The notes under the pieces: generated by a model
Database searches by the model: none
Told to the model about the DNA's origin: nothing
What the model saw: the letters and a program-made list of their open reading frames with translations, nothing else
Program-made: the position numbers and the translations under genes
Part shown: in pieces, positions 1 to 12,600 of the stretch
Numbering within the stretch: the stretch's first letter is position 1
Layout: each line of letters begins with the position of its first letter
Assembly: GCA_028023455.1 (NCBI GenBank)
Contig: JAQFVV010000258.1
Coordinates: forward strand, 1,170,501-1,234,500
DNA from: Epiperipatus broadwayi
Lineage: Eukaryota > Onychophora > Udeonychophora > Euonychophora > Peripatidae
Direction: 5' to 3'
DNA length: 64,000 bases

Positions 1-404
1 TCTAATTAATAAAACTTTAACCTATTGTTTTTGGAAAGGGAAAATCTGAAAGCTTATCGAAAGAATGTAGCTTATAATCACTAAAAATTTTAACAAATTA
101 TTTAAAAGTAAAAACAAACATTCCCGATGCAATGAAACTTTCGAACAATTATATATATTTAAATATTTACAAATATATACGCACAATCCACACAGTTATA
201 ATGTATATAAATTCATGAATAATTTTATCATGAATTTATTAATAGCATTGATCAATTTAAACTCAAACGAATTAATTTTAACATACATTTATGAAATAAG
301 TTTTTCTTTATGGAAATTAGCGTGGATTAAACATATAAAGCCCCATTGCATCGGAAATTTAAGGTTAGTATTAAGGTTTGAAGTGGGTTTATGGCTAGAT
401 GTCA

Positions 405-450
405 TGAAGCTAGGATCGAACTCAGATCCGACTGCTTCAATATGTTTTAG
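405..450 (-). repeat. tRNA-derived SINE scrap (box B-like)
   Basis: Read on the minus strand the patch contains GAGTTCGATCCTAGC, close to the pol III box B consensus GGTTCGANTCC. No box A is recognisable upstream and no tail or target duplication is seen, so this is at best a fragment of a tRNA-derived SINE. Confidence 0.3.
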
Positions 451-2497
451 AATCTTTCAACATTATTTTTCCAATTTTAACAGTTCCGATATCTTCATTT
501 TGATTTTCAAAGTGAAAACTTATGTTTTAGAATCTTTTTTATACATTTTTTTTTTTTTAAAGAAAATATTTGTAAAAATATAAATTATTTTAAAAGGATT
601 CAGATTTTAATGGGGAAATGTACTTTTACGTGAAAAAAAATTGACAAAGAAATTATAATGTTCAGTTGCAACTTAAATGGCCTGAAGACAATGTACCCTG
701 GTAGAATAGTGAAGATGAGAATTCAAATTCTGAAAGTGAAGATGAAGAAAGGGAAAGTACCATATATCTGAAGATTTGCAATAAATTACAAGAGCTTATT
801 ATATTTATATTAGTTCCTATTTTAAGGATATATATATGCATCTTAAATTCAATATAATTTTTCCCCCAATCTTTTGGGCTTAAAATCCTATTGCATCTTA
901 AATTCAGGAGCTTCTTATATTTGAGATATGGTATTAAAGAAAATGTTTAGATTTTTGAATCACTCCATTGTTAGAAACACATTCTAATTGCAAATATTTT
1001 TTATTTAAATATTAAGAGGATTACTTTTTTATTTTGATTCCTGACAATTGTTTGAAATATACTAAATATTATATTATCTACCATTGCACTAAACCATATA
1101 AACTTGACACCATTTCACTACAATAATTAATCAAATTAATATGGAAATGTTTACACTTCCCAATTACCTTTATTTAAATATCTAATTTATAAGAAAAATA
1201 ATACATTACTATTAATAATTTATTTAAAAATCAACTTATTTAAAACATTAGCTAATAATAATTATGCATAGTAAATAATTTAGTTTATCAACCATATGTA
1301 CAAGTTTTTCTATCGTGTGTTTAAGTGGTCATAGTGTTAGAATAGATTATTAGAAGATTAAAACTTGATTTTGGGGAGTTGAATCTGATGAAGTCCATTT
1401 TTAATATTAATATTATCATTTTTTAATACTGATATCATTTTTTTTATGTTTACTTATCTGCTTTTATTGGATTTGTACTGTAGCAAAAATTGTTATTATT
1501 TAGCTAAAATTTATTATTGTCCCATAAAATTGGCAAAAAACAATTTTTTGTGCGTATTTCATTAAAATGGTATTATCATTTAATGTCCTCCATTGATTAT
1601 AATAATTATACAACTTCACTTCTAACTGCTGGATTGATAAAGTGCCTTCAAAATTCTAATCTATTCTAAAGGGAAAAAACCAATTGTTTGACTTTTTTTT
1701 TTAACTTACTATAATTTATAATTAAACAAAAGAAAGTGTAAAGCATGGCTAATGGCTTAAAAAATTTCATGAATAAACAATGTGTGAAAATTTATACCCT
1801 TAATTAAATGTAATGTAAATCCTTAAAATCTCTAAATACCAGACTAGATAACATGATAGTTTCTAAAATTGAAATAACAAGCATTCAAAAGATTTTATTA
1901 TTGAACAACTATTTGAGATTGAGAAGCGACCTTTGTTGAATGAAACTAAGAAAAAATCAAAGTTACTTTCAATTAATTAATATGTTGGTTAGAGCCAACT
2001 TACTTAAAACTGATTGTTTCACCAAATCAGGAAAGTTGTTATGTAAATAAAAAGATAAAAGTCTAAATAATTATAATTTTTTAATATTCTATTGTCTTTT
2101 GTTAAACAAAATTATATAAAATTCTTTTTGTTTTAAATTACTAATTTTATTTAATGGGTGTGGAGGAAGGTCTTTTTCATATGATAAAAAACATTTAGAT
2201 ATTTTAAAAAATAAATTATTTTACATGCAAATATAGATATATTAAAAGTGCACAAATTGATTACTTAAAATGTATTAAATAATTATTTATTATGATTTTA
2301 TATCAATATTTGAGAATATCAAATAAAATACATATAATGCAAAATTCAATGTTTTATTAAACATATATAACAAGTTATTTATTTAGATAGCACTTTTTTA
2401 ATTTGTAACAATCGCTAGGGAATCATTACTCTATAAATCTGCTGTATAGATTTAAATACTTCAAGAATACTCTCCTTTCTAAACACAAGATGAAGTC

Positions 2498-2533
2498 TTA
2501 AAAAGATAGAATGAATTCACTCTATCTTTTTAA
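2498..2533. repeat. perfect 13-bp hairpin, copy 1
   Basis: Arms TTAAAAAGATAGA (2498-2510) and TCTATCTTTTTAA (2521-2533) are exact inverted repeats around a 10-nt loop ATGAATTCAC. Nearly the same hairpin recurs at 50443-50476, 48 kb away, so it is probably a short dispersed palindromic element rather than chance. No function can be assigned. Confidence 0.6.
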
Positions 2534-5500
2534 CTTAAAGGTATATTGCAAATCTGTTAAAAACACTGTCCTATATTTTTTTTGTGAATTGTGATCCAAT
2601 ATGTAAAAATACTAATAAAGGGCTGGTCTCATGTTAACATGCCCAGAACATTGCAAAACAGATAAATAACATAACTGAAAAATCTGCATTACCATATAAT
2701 AAGTACTTCTGTAATTATATTACTTAGCATACGATATTCTTTGTAGAGCTTACAAATTACAGAAATCTTGGCAAAAAAAGGAAATATACTTTCATTTAGC
2801 ATGTGATAAATTGTTTAATTTTTTGATTTTCACAAAAAGATGTAAATAATGCAAATCCAAGATCTTGATAAATATGAGATCTTGTGCAATCAGGACAGCT
2901 ATATTCATGAAATTAGGGGCTTTGAAATTTGGTTTGCACAAAGATGCCTCTTAACCATGTGGTGAACCTATAAATAATTGAGTAACATTACGTTGCTTTC
3001 CCAGCTATACCTTTTGCCATTATTATAAAGATTGCTAAGAAAATCACAAATATTATGATAATCATTTTTTAAATCTTATTATCTAAAACCTTTTTTTTTT
3101 TTTTAATAAATTATAAAATTGACTTTTAATATATCTATCTAATCATAAAAGCCATCAAGATCATAATACTATACTGATAGTCATACTGTCACTGCAAAGT
3201 ATAACTAAAGATTATCATTCTCCTTTCACTTTATTGTTGCTTTCTCATTGTCATAGGATTTCTTTTGAATTAAAGGATGCCTAATATTTGACTTTTTTTA
3301 TGATTCAGATCTGCTCTTACATTATTAGAAATCATTCTATCATCAACCATCTATGTCTCCAAGCTGCAGTATTTTGATGAGCGAAGAGAAGAAAAATAGC
3401 ATATTATTAAAACAATGTTCCCTTAAAACAATTAGATATATATATATACTGTACTATGTAAGTGTTTGTAAGCAAGTCAAATATTTAATTAAAATACTAC
3501 TCAATCAAATATATAGTTATAATTAAAGATATTTTCAATTCTATCATTGAAAATAACTTTTTTGACAAACTTTTTAAACATTTTCAAGTTGGTTTTTTTT
3601 TTTGTAATAGCTGTTGTTTTTTTTTTTTTTTTACGATACAATACGGTATTTTAAAAGTAAAATGGAATGAGGAAGTAAATTAACTTTTCCGCTAAACGAA
3701 TTCTTAACACTCTTAAGATCATTCATAAGAATATATTTTTTTTATAGGAAACTACTACAATTGTTATTTTTTTAAAACAAGAATGTTAAATTATTTTTTT
3801 AATTCAATCCAACTCTTATTAACTGTTTAAATTATTAGATAGTTATTTTTTAAAACTGTTTCCTCTTTTTTAAAAAAAAATATATTTAAAAAAGATTAAT
3901 TAGATAGATATTTTAATACCAAGAATTCCAAAAATACCAAATGAAAAAAAATAAAATATCAATGCGTAACATTTTCTATTAACATATACATATAAGGTGT
4001 TTGTAATTAAGTTTGAAATGTCTTCCAATATCTGTATTTATTTCTATCATAAATTATTTGGTCTATACTCAATTTTCTGCCTCTTTCATGTTATTATCTA
4101 GCCATTTGCTTTCTATAATATCTACTTTTAAAATCGTCTACTATCTTTCTCTTTTCCTTGTTCTATTTTTGTTCATAACACCTCTTGTTCTCATTATGCT
4201 CGTTATACTCTTCTGTAATATATATTTTCAAATGTTCCTTGATCACAGTTTTCTTCCAACATCTTCATACTCCTAATCTTCTCATCTCAGCTTATTCTTT
4301 CTATCTTTCTCGATGCTCATATGTCAAAAGTTTAACCCTTTATTGTTCATAATTAAATCTATAAAATATATTTTATGACAATAATTTCTTGTTGATTTTT
4401 TTGGACTTCAGTATGACTTTTGAACTATTAAAAATTAGATTAGCTATAGTCTCCTAATTAAAATCTTATAACTTTTTCTTTCATCACTTAACCAAGTTTA
4501 CAAATATATTAATTGCAGGACTATTTCATTCCCAGAATTACATTATAGATAAATATCAGCTTTAGAATTTATTTTTGTAATTTTAATTTTCTATACACAT
4601 ATTTTTATCACTTAAATATCATTCAATATTTTTTAATCCGACTACATTCATTACCAGCAAAAAGACATTGAATTATTGTCTTATTCTTTTTGAGTAATAT
4701 TTATTAAATAAAATTAGAAAATAAATACACATCTAGTATATCTTTAACTAAATCATATATTCTTTAAAAGTATATTAATCAATGAAATTAATAATAAATG
4801 TTTTTTTCTAAATCTATGATGCACGAATTTTTTATATTCCTTTCCACTCTTTGAATATCTTTCAATATAATAAATAACCTGCATAATTCGGTGCAATACT
4901 AAAATAGCAGATTCTGGAGTTCAAGGCCTATGGATCATGGCTCCAGCTGTCACTTCCATTCCAGGCTAGAAACCAGTTGATTATCTAGTTAATACTATAT
5001 TTGAAATGCCAGACATTTCATATCTATCTAGCTTATATAAATCAAAAACTACTTTCAGATAAAAAGTTATTGTATTAAATAGAAATTCTTTTTGTAACTC
5101 TTAAGTTATTTTGGTTCTATTTTAAATGTACAGTAACACCTAGATCTCTCTTTTGTGGATACTCAAATTTTATATCAAGATTTATAATATATATTTTGAG
5201 CATATATATATATCACATATGTTTTTAACATGTATATACATATCTATGATAAAATGTACTTTTAAAATTATATTGTACAACAAGCTAAATAATTATCAAA
5301 AAAAAAAAAAAATTAGAATAATGTATTAAGAGCAAAAATATATACATGTCTGTACAATTCTAGATAGCTACATATGTGAATATGTTAACTTGATTACTAT
5401 CTTTCAAAAAAATAATAATAATAATAATAATAAAACTTTCAATCCTTTATCATTCTTTTATTGATGAAAAATGATGATGACCAAATGCAAAAGATACAAT

Positions 5501-7518
5501 AAGTAAATGATGTTAAATTTGAAAAATTTTAAGTGATAGTTGCATGCATAAATTGCAGCATCCATTTTCCAGTAACAATGCTTGATTGCAGTGATAATGT
5601 GTGCAATACAAATTACAAAATTCAACTTTTACAAACAATGGCTTCAAAATGCAAAGTTAATGGTAATAATAATTCTATAAGACCTAAAAATGTCATGAGG
5701 TATCCTCAATTTTAAGTTTATACATATGTGTACAAAACAGTTTTTTATGTCATTCTTTTCAGTGGCTCCTTTGCAAAAATTTCTATATAGACTCAATGCT
5801 TTACATTACAATCCACTAGTACATTCCTTTTGTTCATATCCTCTGATCACAAATTAATATTTTTATAATTTTCACTAAATACTTATTTCATGAGCATAAA
5901 ATTTCATGAATGGCAATTGTTGTTATTGAATAACTAGCTAACTTCTACCCAAATTTTTTTTTCTTTCACAATTAAATTGATAGTTTTCCTTTTATGATAA
6001 GGGAAACGGTTTCTTTGAGGCTTGTTAAAATTGCTAATATCAATAACTTTGCACTTTGATTCTATTGTAAATGAACTTTTAATCTTCTAATTCAAGCAAA
6101 CAAATAAAACATACAATGCTAGACTGCAAAAAGATGATTTAATGAACATATGAAACTAAATGAATGAGACTTGGAATGGACATTGAGAGATAAGAAAATG
6201 GTTTCTAATTAACAACAAATAATACACATGCTTTGAATTTACAAATTTAATTTATAAATTTCTAATTTTTTACTTACTATTTCTTTTGAATTATGAATGG
6301 GAGAATAAACTGGATTTGGGCAGGTACAATAATTCAACTCTATATCTGAACATCAACAGTAAAGATTTGGGCATCACTTATCAAATAAAGACTTTCAAAG
6401 ATAAAATGTATACCAGAAAGATTAACTGCACTTGTAATCAAAATTTCAAAGAAATATCAACTACATTAATATGTGTATTCATTCTAATTTTGGTGATTCT
6501 GTATTAGCTGATAGCTTTCTTCTGTGATATCACTGGTTGCCGGACTAATGTGAGATCTACATAATTATATATGCAAGTTAGATTGGGTTTAAACTTTAAA
6601 ATGGTTTTGGATTTCAAATTACAGTATTAGATTAAATAATATATAAGTAAGGAGATGTTAATGTGTAGATGCAAATTTATCACTGAAGTAGACTATTGGT
6701 CAAAATTTAGTCAGATGATGTGAATATAGCACTACCACATAAATGAGTAATAATTACTTGAGTTTGCTTCGTGCACATACTGTAACTCTCAGACATTTAA
6801 TTTTATGCACTATATTATTTCTTCAGGTGAAGAAAAAGGATGCTAATAAAGCATATTTTAAAATTATGATTGCGAATTTTAATTCAAAAACTGAAACTTG
6901 ACATTTTAATGAACATTGGGAAGTATTTTCTTGAAAGTTTGTGAGAAGGACATTTTACTTATAATTATATGTTGAATTATTTCCATCATTTAATTTCAAT
7001 TGTTTAACTGTTTTTAGAAAAATTAAAACTTTATTTAAACTTTTTAAATACATCCAGTAATGGTCACATAAAGATTAGTATATTATACATTTCAAGTAAT
7101 ATTATTTTCTTCTTCAGATATTGTTTGGCTGACCAGGACAATTTCCATAAATATTGCAGAATCATTTACCCCGTAGAAAAATACAAATGGCTCCTTACAT
7201 ATTATACAATATTTCTTGCCATAAAAGATGTACATTTAGATTAACAAATATTATTTAGTGATATATAAAGTTCTAATGCATTATAAAAACAGTCATTGAA
7301 ATATTTAATAATGCAACATAACTAAATGTATATCAATAATTAAGTTGGTACTTTCACTGTTTCAATCTGGATTAATACATTTTTACTTTATTCAATCTTT
7401 ACATAATTCACACCATTTCTAATTCTCTTAACATCTTACTCTAATATAATTTCAAATAAAAATAAAATAACTAATAAACAACTTAGTGATCATTACTGGC
7501 AGAAATAAAAGTCAATAT

Positions 7519-9000
7519 AAGTAATTCTCAATCTTTTTTCGGTCATTGCCCCTTTTGTCCCAAAGTATTCTTGACAACACCTTAATAGTTATCATTTAGT
7601 CCCAACAAAGGCAATTTTTGCTAAAAATTACAACTTTTTTGAAGATGAAAAAAATATTTAAATTAAATTTACAAAAAGTAGTGATTTTAATCAATAGCAT
7701 AAAATTTATGTTAATATATAAAATTTAAAAAGAAATTAATCAAAAAAATAAGTTAAAAAAAAAAGTATTGAAAAACTTGACATTTATCTTTAAGGATACT
7801 TTGTACATTTTGAATACAAACAATCACTCTATAATTAAGTACATAATACTAAAATATATTGAAATATAAACAAAATATATATGAATACAAATCTAATATA
7901 TCTACATAAATCTTGAAAACCTTATAAATATATAATTGATTTAAATACCATATGAAATTTTAAAAAAATTGAAGACTGAATAGCAATTTGGGAACACAAT
8001 TGGCTGTTCTATAGTAATTAGGTTAGCTCTACTTACTATTATCATTTAATATTTGAAGTTTCAACTTGATAAAGAATTACTGACTTTGTAATGTTCAGGT
8101 TTAATGCCATAAATTCTGAAGTCATAAATTTCCACATTCAGCTATTTGCAAACAATTTTTTTCTTTGGTTAAAATTTGTGATATTGCATTAAAACCATAT
8201 CAAACTTAATACAATGTTGAAAAAAATATTATAATCTTTTTAATAATAGCTTGTAATATAAGGTAAATATTTTCAAATTTTCTTTTGTATCCAAAATTTT
8301 GATAAGAATTACTAAAATTTATTTTCAATTTAATAAATTCTCTACAAAATGTTCTTTAAGATTTTCATTATTTATATATGGATTTATTATTCAAAATAGA
8401 ACTTTAAAATTGGGTTGTCAAACTTTTCCACTATATATTCATACAGGTTTTAAAAGATGATTTGCAAAACCAGTAGTATATTATTAGCTATCTCACTTTG
8501 TTTTCTATTTCCAACAAATTTGGAAACTGATATAAAAATTCTTGTCATTTCATGTTGCATTTAAAAACTATTAATTTTCACAAAAACTTCAATATTTAAG
8601 ACTTTGTTTTAATAAGTTATATTTTTTCCTAATAATCATAAATTCATTCCATTGTTATTCAAAATATTATCAAGATTATCTTGTGAATTTCATACAAAAT
8701 TTACAATATCAAAAAATTCACAATATCATTTGAAATACTTATCATCCGATAGCCAATAAATTTGTGTGAAACAATAATCATTCAGCACAATGTTTTTGGA
8801 AAAAAACAATGGAGATTTTTGTTTATAGTAGTAAGCACAGTCTGAAAAGGATTGTGCAATTGATCACAAAGTTTAGTACAACTAAATATTGACAGTGAAT
8901 AATGCAATAGTCAGAAATATTTGGCATGACTTTTTTAAATAAGCTTAAAACCTCTATTGTATGATTTAACTGATGGGCTCTGTCAGTTGTTCAGGCAGTT
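7519..9000 (-). mobile_element. decayed hAT transposon, minus orientation
   Basis: The left end (7519-7565) reads AGTAATTCTCAATCTTTTTT and then GGTCATTGCCCCTTTTG, a degenerate form of the hAT inverted terminal repeat CAGTGnTTCTCAAnCTTTTTTnGGTCAT...CCCC. Inside, on the minus strand at about 8730-8935, broken transposase wording survives across several frames: CIIHCQYLVV, then DQLHNPFQTVLTTINK, then an LLFHT/YWLS patch. These correspond to the family's H-C-x-x-H-x-x-x-L-x-x-K, helical stretch and L-H-T-E-V-R-W-L-S blocks of the catalytic RNase-H-like domain (ZBED/SCAND3-related hATs). There is no intact ORF. The right end was not found; 9000 is an estimate. Confidence 0.6.
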
Positions 9001-9424
9001 ATACTTATAAATAGAATTATTTATCTTTAAAAAAATATTTGATAACATGAAATAAAATCTTTTGCATCCATTTCTAAATGTTTTAAAATTATAATTCTTT
9101 ATCAAGCTTTTTTTTTATGAATCATATCTATGCTAAAAACAAAGATTCATTAACTGGGAATATTGGTTCATCTATCTACAATACAAACTCTGCTGTTTAT
9201 AGAATGTCATCTACTTTGTCTTTATAACTATTTCAGCTATCCATGTCTGAACCATATGTTTACTAAATGAAATTAATTTTATTATATTGTGTGTAGGAAA
9301 TTTCAGGTAAATCAATTTTCCCCATCATTATTTTCTTGCAAAGCACACTCAAAATATATACTAATGCTAATATTGCTCAAATGTGTCATGAAGCTTTTGA
9401 GTCAAGTTATTCATGATATAAACA

Positions 9425-9945
9425 TAGGGGATCTAAACTCAGACTTTCTAGCCACTTCACTATCCATACTATCTCATACTACTGATACATATGACCACAC
9501 CTATGCAGAAAAAATAGATAATCGCCAATATGCATATTTCATGCTAAACTAGCACTCATCAGTTAGTCCAGATTACCATCACTCATACAGGTATATTATT
9601 AGTGCTCAGTTTATATTAAGATAGCAAATCCACACACTTTAATGGATCGGATTCAACTTACTACAACCTCCAACTCTTCAGCCATCCATATCATTGAAAA
9701 TCTGATGACAGAATTCCCAAATCCCATGCCGATGCCAATACTGTCATCCGTTAAAGTGTGAGGATTTGCTATCTTAATAGAAACTGAGCAGATGATAATA
9801 GGGACCAACAGATGAGTGCTGATTTAGCACAAAATACAGATTTTGGTAATTATTTATCTTTTCTGCATGTGTGTGGTCATGTGTATCAGTAGTATAAGAT
9901 AGTGCAGATAGTAAAGTGGCTTGAAGGTATAAGTTTAGATACCTG
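9425..9945. mobile_element. foldback element with about 200-bp inverted arms, family 1
   Basis: The left arm (9425-9646) and right arm (9747-9945) are imperfect inverted copies of one another around a loop of about 100 bp. Shared landmarks, read along the left arm, are ATCTAAACT, GCCACTTCACTATC, CTCATACTACTGATACA, GACCACAC, AGCACTCATC and GATAGCAAATCC. The same arm sequence recurs in the foldback at 28618-28885. The arms carry a tRNA-like box B pattern (TTGAA...GAGTTCAAATCC when a less decayed copy is read), so the unit may be two head-to-head SINEs. The open frames at 9289-9552 (plus) and 9774-9989 (minus) are mirror translations of the two arms, not genes. Confidence 0.75.
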
Positions 9946-11839
9946 TATTTACTATTGGGCTCCAGGTTTAAGAACGCCTGGTATTTCAAATCTTATTCAT
10001 GATATCTGGATTAATCTTTGTTTAAAATGTACCAGAAAGCAAAAAAAACTTCATAGCTTTATTTGAAAATATTTTTTTCTCAAATGAGGCATATTGGTAA
10101 TTGATTATATTTTGGTTCTTGTGAAAAAATGTATTTCAAATATTCCACACATTGCCTACATTTCTTTTTTTGACTATTGTGACTTCGTCATTTTTTTTTT
10201 CTAAAAAATAATAAATAATAACAGAGTCTAGTTAATTATTAAATTATTTATAATTAATATATAATGAAAATTGAATTAATACTATTTTAATGTATATATT
10301 ACAAAATTACTAAAAGGTCACATTATCACAGTGGAAAGATAAGAAATTAATTATCTTAGTATACAATACTTTTAAGTAATAATTATATAAACATAAATAA
10401 ACCATATTTTATTTAAGATAAAATTAAGTTTAGTATAAGTAAAACAAAACTATTCTAATTTTTCAACGATATAAATCTGATGTTCTTATGCTAATTTATC
10501 CTCTTACACAGAAATGAATTTATACTGTGCATGTTGCATCTCAAATGCACACATGTGCAAATGGCTTGCAAAGTTGTCAAATAGTTGTCAGATTATGTTT
10601 GAAAATTCCCTGGCATTCATTTATAATATAATAAGAATTCTAAATAGTATATACAATCATACTAAAAAGTATCCTGCTGCTTCATTACATCTATCCCCTC
10701 TCCCATCTTTCGGAACCCTAATGCTCTTTTGAATGTCCCCTATTGTCCTTTTGGAGCTTAATACCACCTTCAATGTCTTCAGAGCCACCCAAGATAATAG
10801 CAGCACTGACTGATACTATAACAATACAATAAATGACTTTCTGATGCAGAAGTAGTGCATCCGCCTGCAAAGCCTAGAATCTGAATTAAAAACTAAATTG
10901 GGGTAGAACATAAAAAAAATTTCAAATTCTAATCAAGTTTGTGACTTTTTTTTGTAGATGAACAGTCTATAGCCAACTCAGCTAAACAACTAATATTGGT
11001 TGTTCAATGGATTTCTACAATTCTTAGCTACAGCAAAAAAAAATTTTAAAAGATCAACCATAACCATATGGCAATTGAAAAGCCTGATAAACAATGCCTT
11101 TTCTTTTACTGTTCCTCTATGAAGAGGTCTTTGCTCTGAAGCTGGCTGTATAAGACTGTTTTATAGCTACTATAAAATATTAATTAAAATGCTTATTTAA
11201 AACTTATTAATTTCACTAAAAACAAAAGAAAAAATTAACACATGTTCTTTTTTAGCAACACAAATACCAAATCTTTCGCAAATAAATCCTTTTTTTTAAA
11301 AGTGAATTGCATTTCTATAAAGCATATTAAATTATAATAAAAGTAAAATGTTTAACTTTTTGTCTTTTTCACTAATTTTAATATTTAAAAAAAATCTAAC
11401 TGCTTTGAACATTTCAAATCTTCCAATGGACATAAATTTTTACTAACAAAAAATGTATAAAAAAAATGTCAATGTAATTTTTAAAGAAAATCTTAGACAA
11501 CTCATCATTTAAACAAAAAATTAAATAGGCTGGACTTCTTATTTTACATCAAAATTTAAAAACATTTTATGTTTAAATTTTGTGAACAATTTCCCAAAGT
11601 TTCAGTAATTTATTTTTAAGCAAAGCTGTTTAATATCAAAAAATGGAAACAAAAAAAAAAGATAATAAAATAAACAGACATATTAAAAAAATATATCTTT
11701 TTTTTTTTATATTTATAACATATTTTTATTTCATATTAACATTTTTATATGCATAAATAATCAAACAATATCATACTGTTTATAGCAGTCTCTATATCTG
11801 TTGGTGGCTTCTGGCTTTGTCAATAGGAGCACTTCTTAT
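9946..11839. other. non-coding interval with repeat debris
   Basis: AT-rich. A higher-GC patch at 10670-10900 ends in a tRNA-like segment (annotated separately). Another patch at about 11040-11150 reads as unrecognised repeat debris. No gene was found on either strand. Confidence 0.5.
10840..10900 (+). repeat. tRNA-like SINE head fragment
   Basis: The stretch contains GATGCAGAAGTAGTGCATCC followed by GCCTGCAAAGCC. This resembles a D-arm with box A, then an anticodon loop CTGCAAA (a GCA anticodon, tRNA-Cys-like) in a short stem. The expected box B downstream is degraded to AATCTGAATT. It is read as the head of a decayed tRNA-derived SINE. Confidence 0.35.
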
Positions 11840-12600
11840 TATAGCCTATCAAAAGCAAATTATTTAAATCATCTAGATTTTGAAGATGATGTAATTGTTT
11901 TTGCAAATAGTGCTTACAAGCGTTAGGAACTGTTGCAAAAGTTATCAAATGAAATTAAGAAAGTAGGACTAAAGATAAATGTTAAAAAAGACTAAAGTAA
12001 TGTTCAGTGGATTTTCTCCAAAGCAAAAAATAACATGATGTTAGAAGAAATTAACAATTACAGATATCTTGGTCAGATTATTACTACAGATGAAAACATA
12101 ACAGAGGAAATTAATTATAGAATTAAACTTGGTTGAAATGTTTTTAATAGAAATAACTTAATATTAAAAGGTAATATGCCTATGTGTTTGAAAAGGAATG
12201 TTTTTAATAAGTGTTTTAGCAGTTGTTATTTATGGATCTGAGACTTGAACACTTAACAAAATAGCAATACAGAACTTTAAATCACTCAATGGAGTATGAT
12301 GAGATGTATGTTAGGAGTAATGGGTAAGAAAACAGACATGTGATACATTATTGAAAAAATTAAGAAATAGAATTAGATTGAATATATTTAAAAATCATAA
12401 TAGATGGACAGTTGAAATCTTAAGCTGGATTCCAAAAGATTGTAAAAGATCTAAAATGAGTCCACATGTGAGATGGATAAATGAAATAAAGAAGTGTGCT
12501 CAAAGAGAGGCTAGAGATTGGAGAAACGGGATTGATCTTGGAGAAAGCTTCATCCTATAGTGGATCAATATTACTTGAAAACAATGTTAATGATAATGTA
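11840..12600 (+). mobile_element. 5'-truncated LINE fragment (RT C-terminal part)
   Basis: Plus strand, several frames. It begins around reverse-transcriptase motif C (LDFEDDVIVFANS, where YADD has decayed to FEDD). It continues through ELLQKLSNEIKKVGLKIN (motif D), NNYRYLGQIITTDENI (motif E) and a C-terminal block RWTVEILSWIPKDCKRS...RWINEIKKC...REARDWRNGIDLGESFIL. The 3' end is an ATGATAATG-like tail near 12590. Stop codons and frameshifts are numerous, so it is dead. The same family recurs at 42843-43550 and 54351-55090. The open frame 12351-12560 is only the last piece of this element. Confidence 0.85.

Larger units (their letters stand above)
1..7518. other. AT-rich non-coding DNA
   Basis: No gene found on either strand. 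It holds poly-A and poly-T tracts, a (TAA)n microsatellite at about 5411-5432, short (TA)n runs (about 3440 and 5200), a perfect hairpin (2498-2533) and a tRNA-promoter-like scrap near 405-450. Two short open patches were noticed: an acidic Ser/Glu/Asp-rich one at 708-790 (plus) and one at 7110-7210 (minus). Neither is assignable. Open frames such as 215-583 and 4013-4276 read as Leu/Ile/Phe/Asn/Lys-rich composition artefacts. If the KDM1A gene continues leftward, this is its intron. Confidence 0.6.

Noticed and set aside
215-583. 122-codon open frame on the plus strand
   Set aside because: Residues are dominated by Leu/Ile/Phe/Asn/Lys as expected from AT-rich DNA; no domain, no splice context, and it runs through the box B-like scrap near 420.
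4905-4985. Possible tRNA-like segment on the minus strand
   Set aside because: Only a loose box B resemblance (GGCCTTGAACTCC); no box A at proper spacing.
9289-9989. Two open frames on opposite strands
   Set aside because: They are translations of the two arms of the foldback element; mirror-image peptides show they are repeat, not genes.
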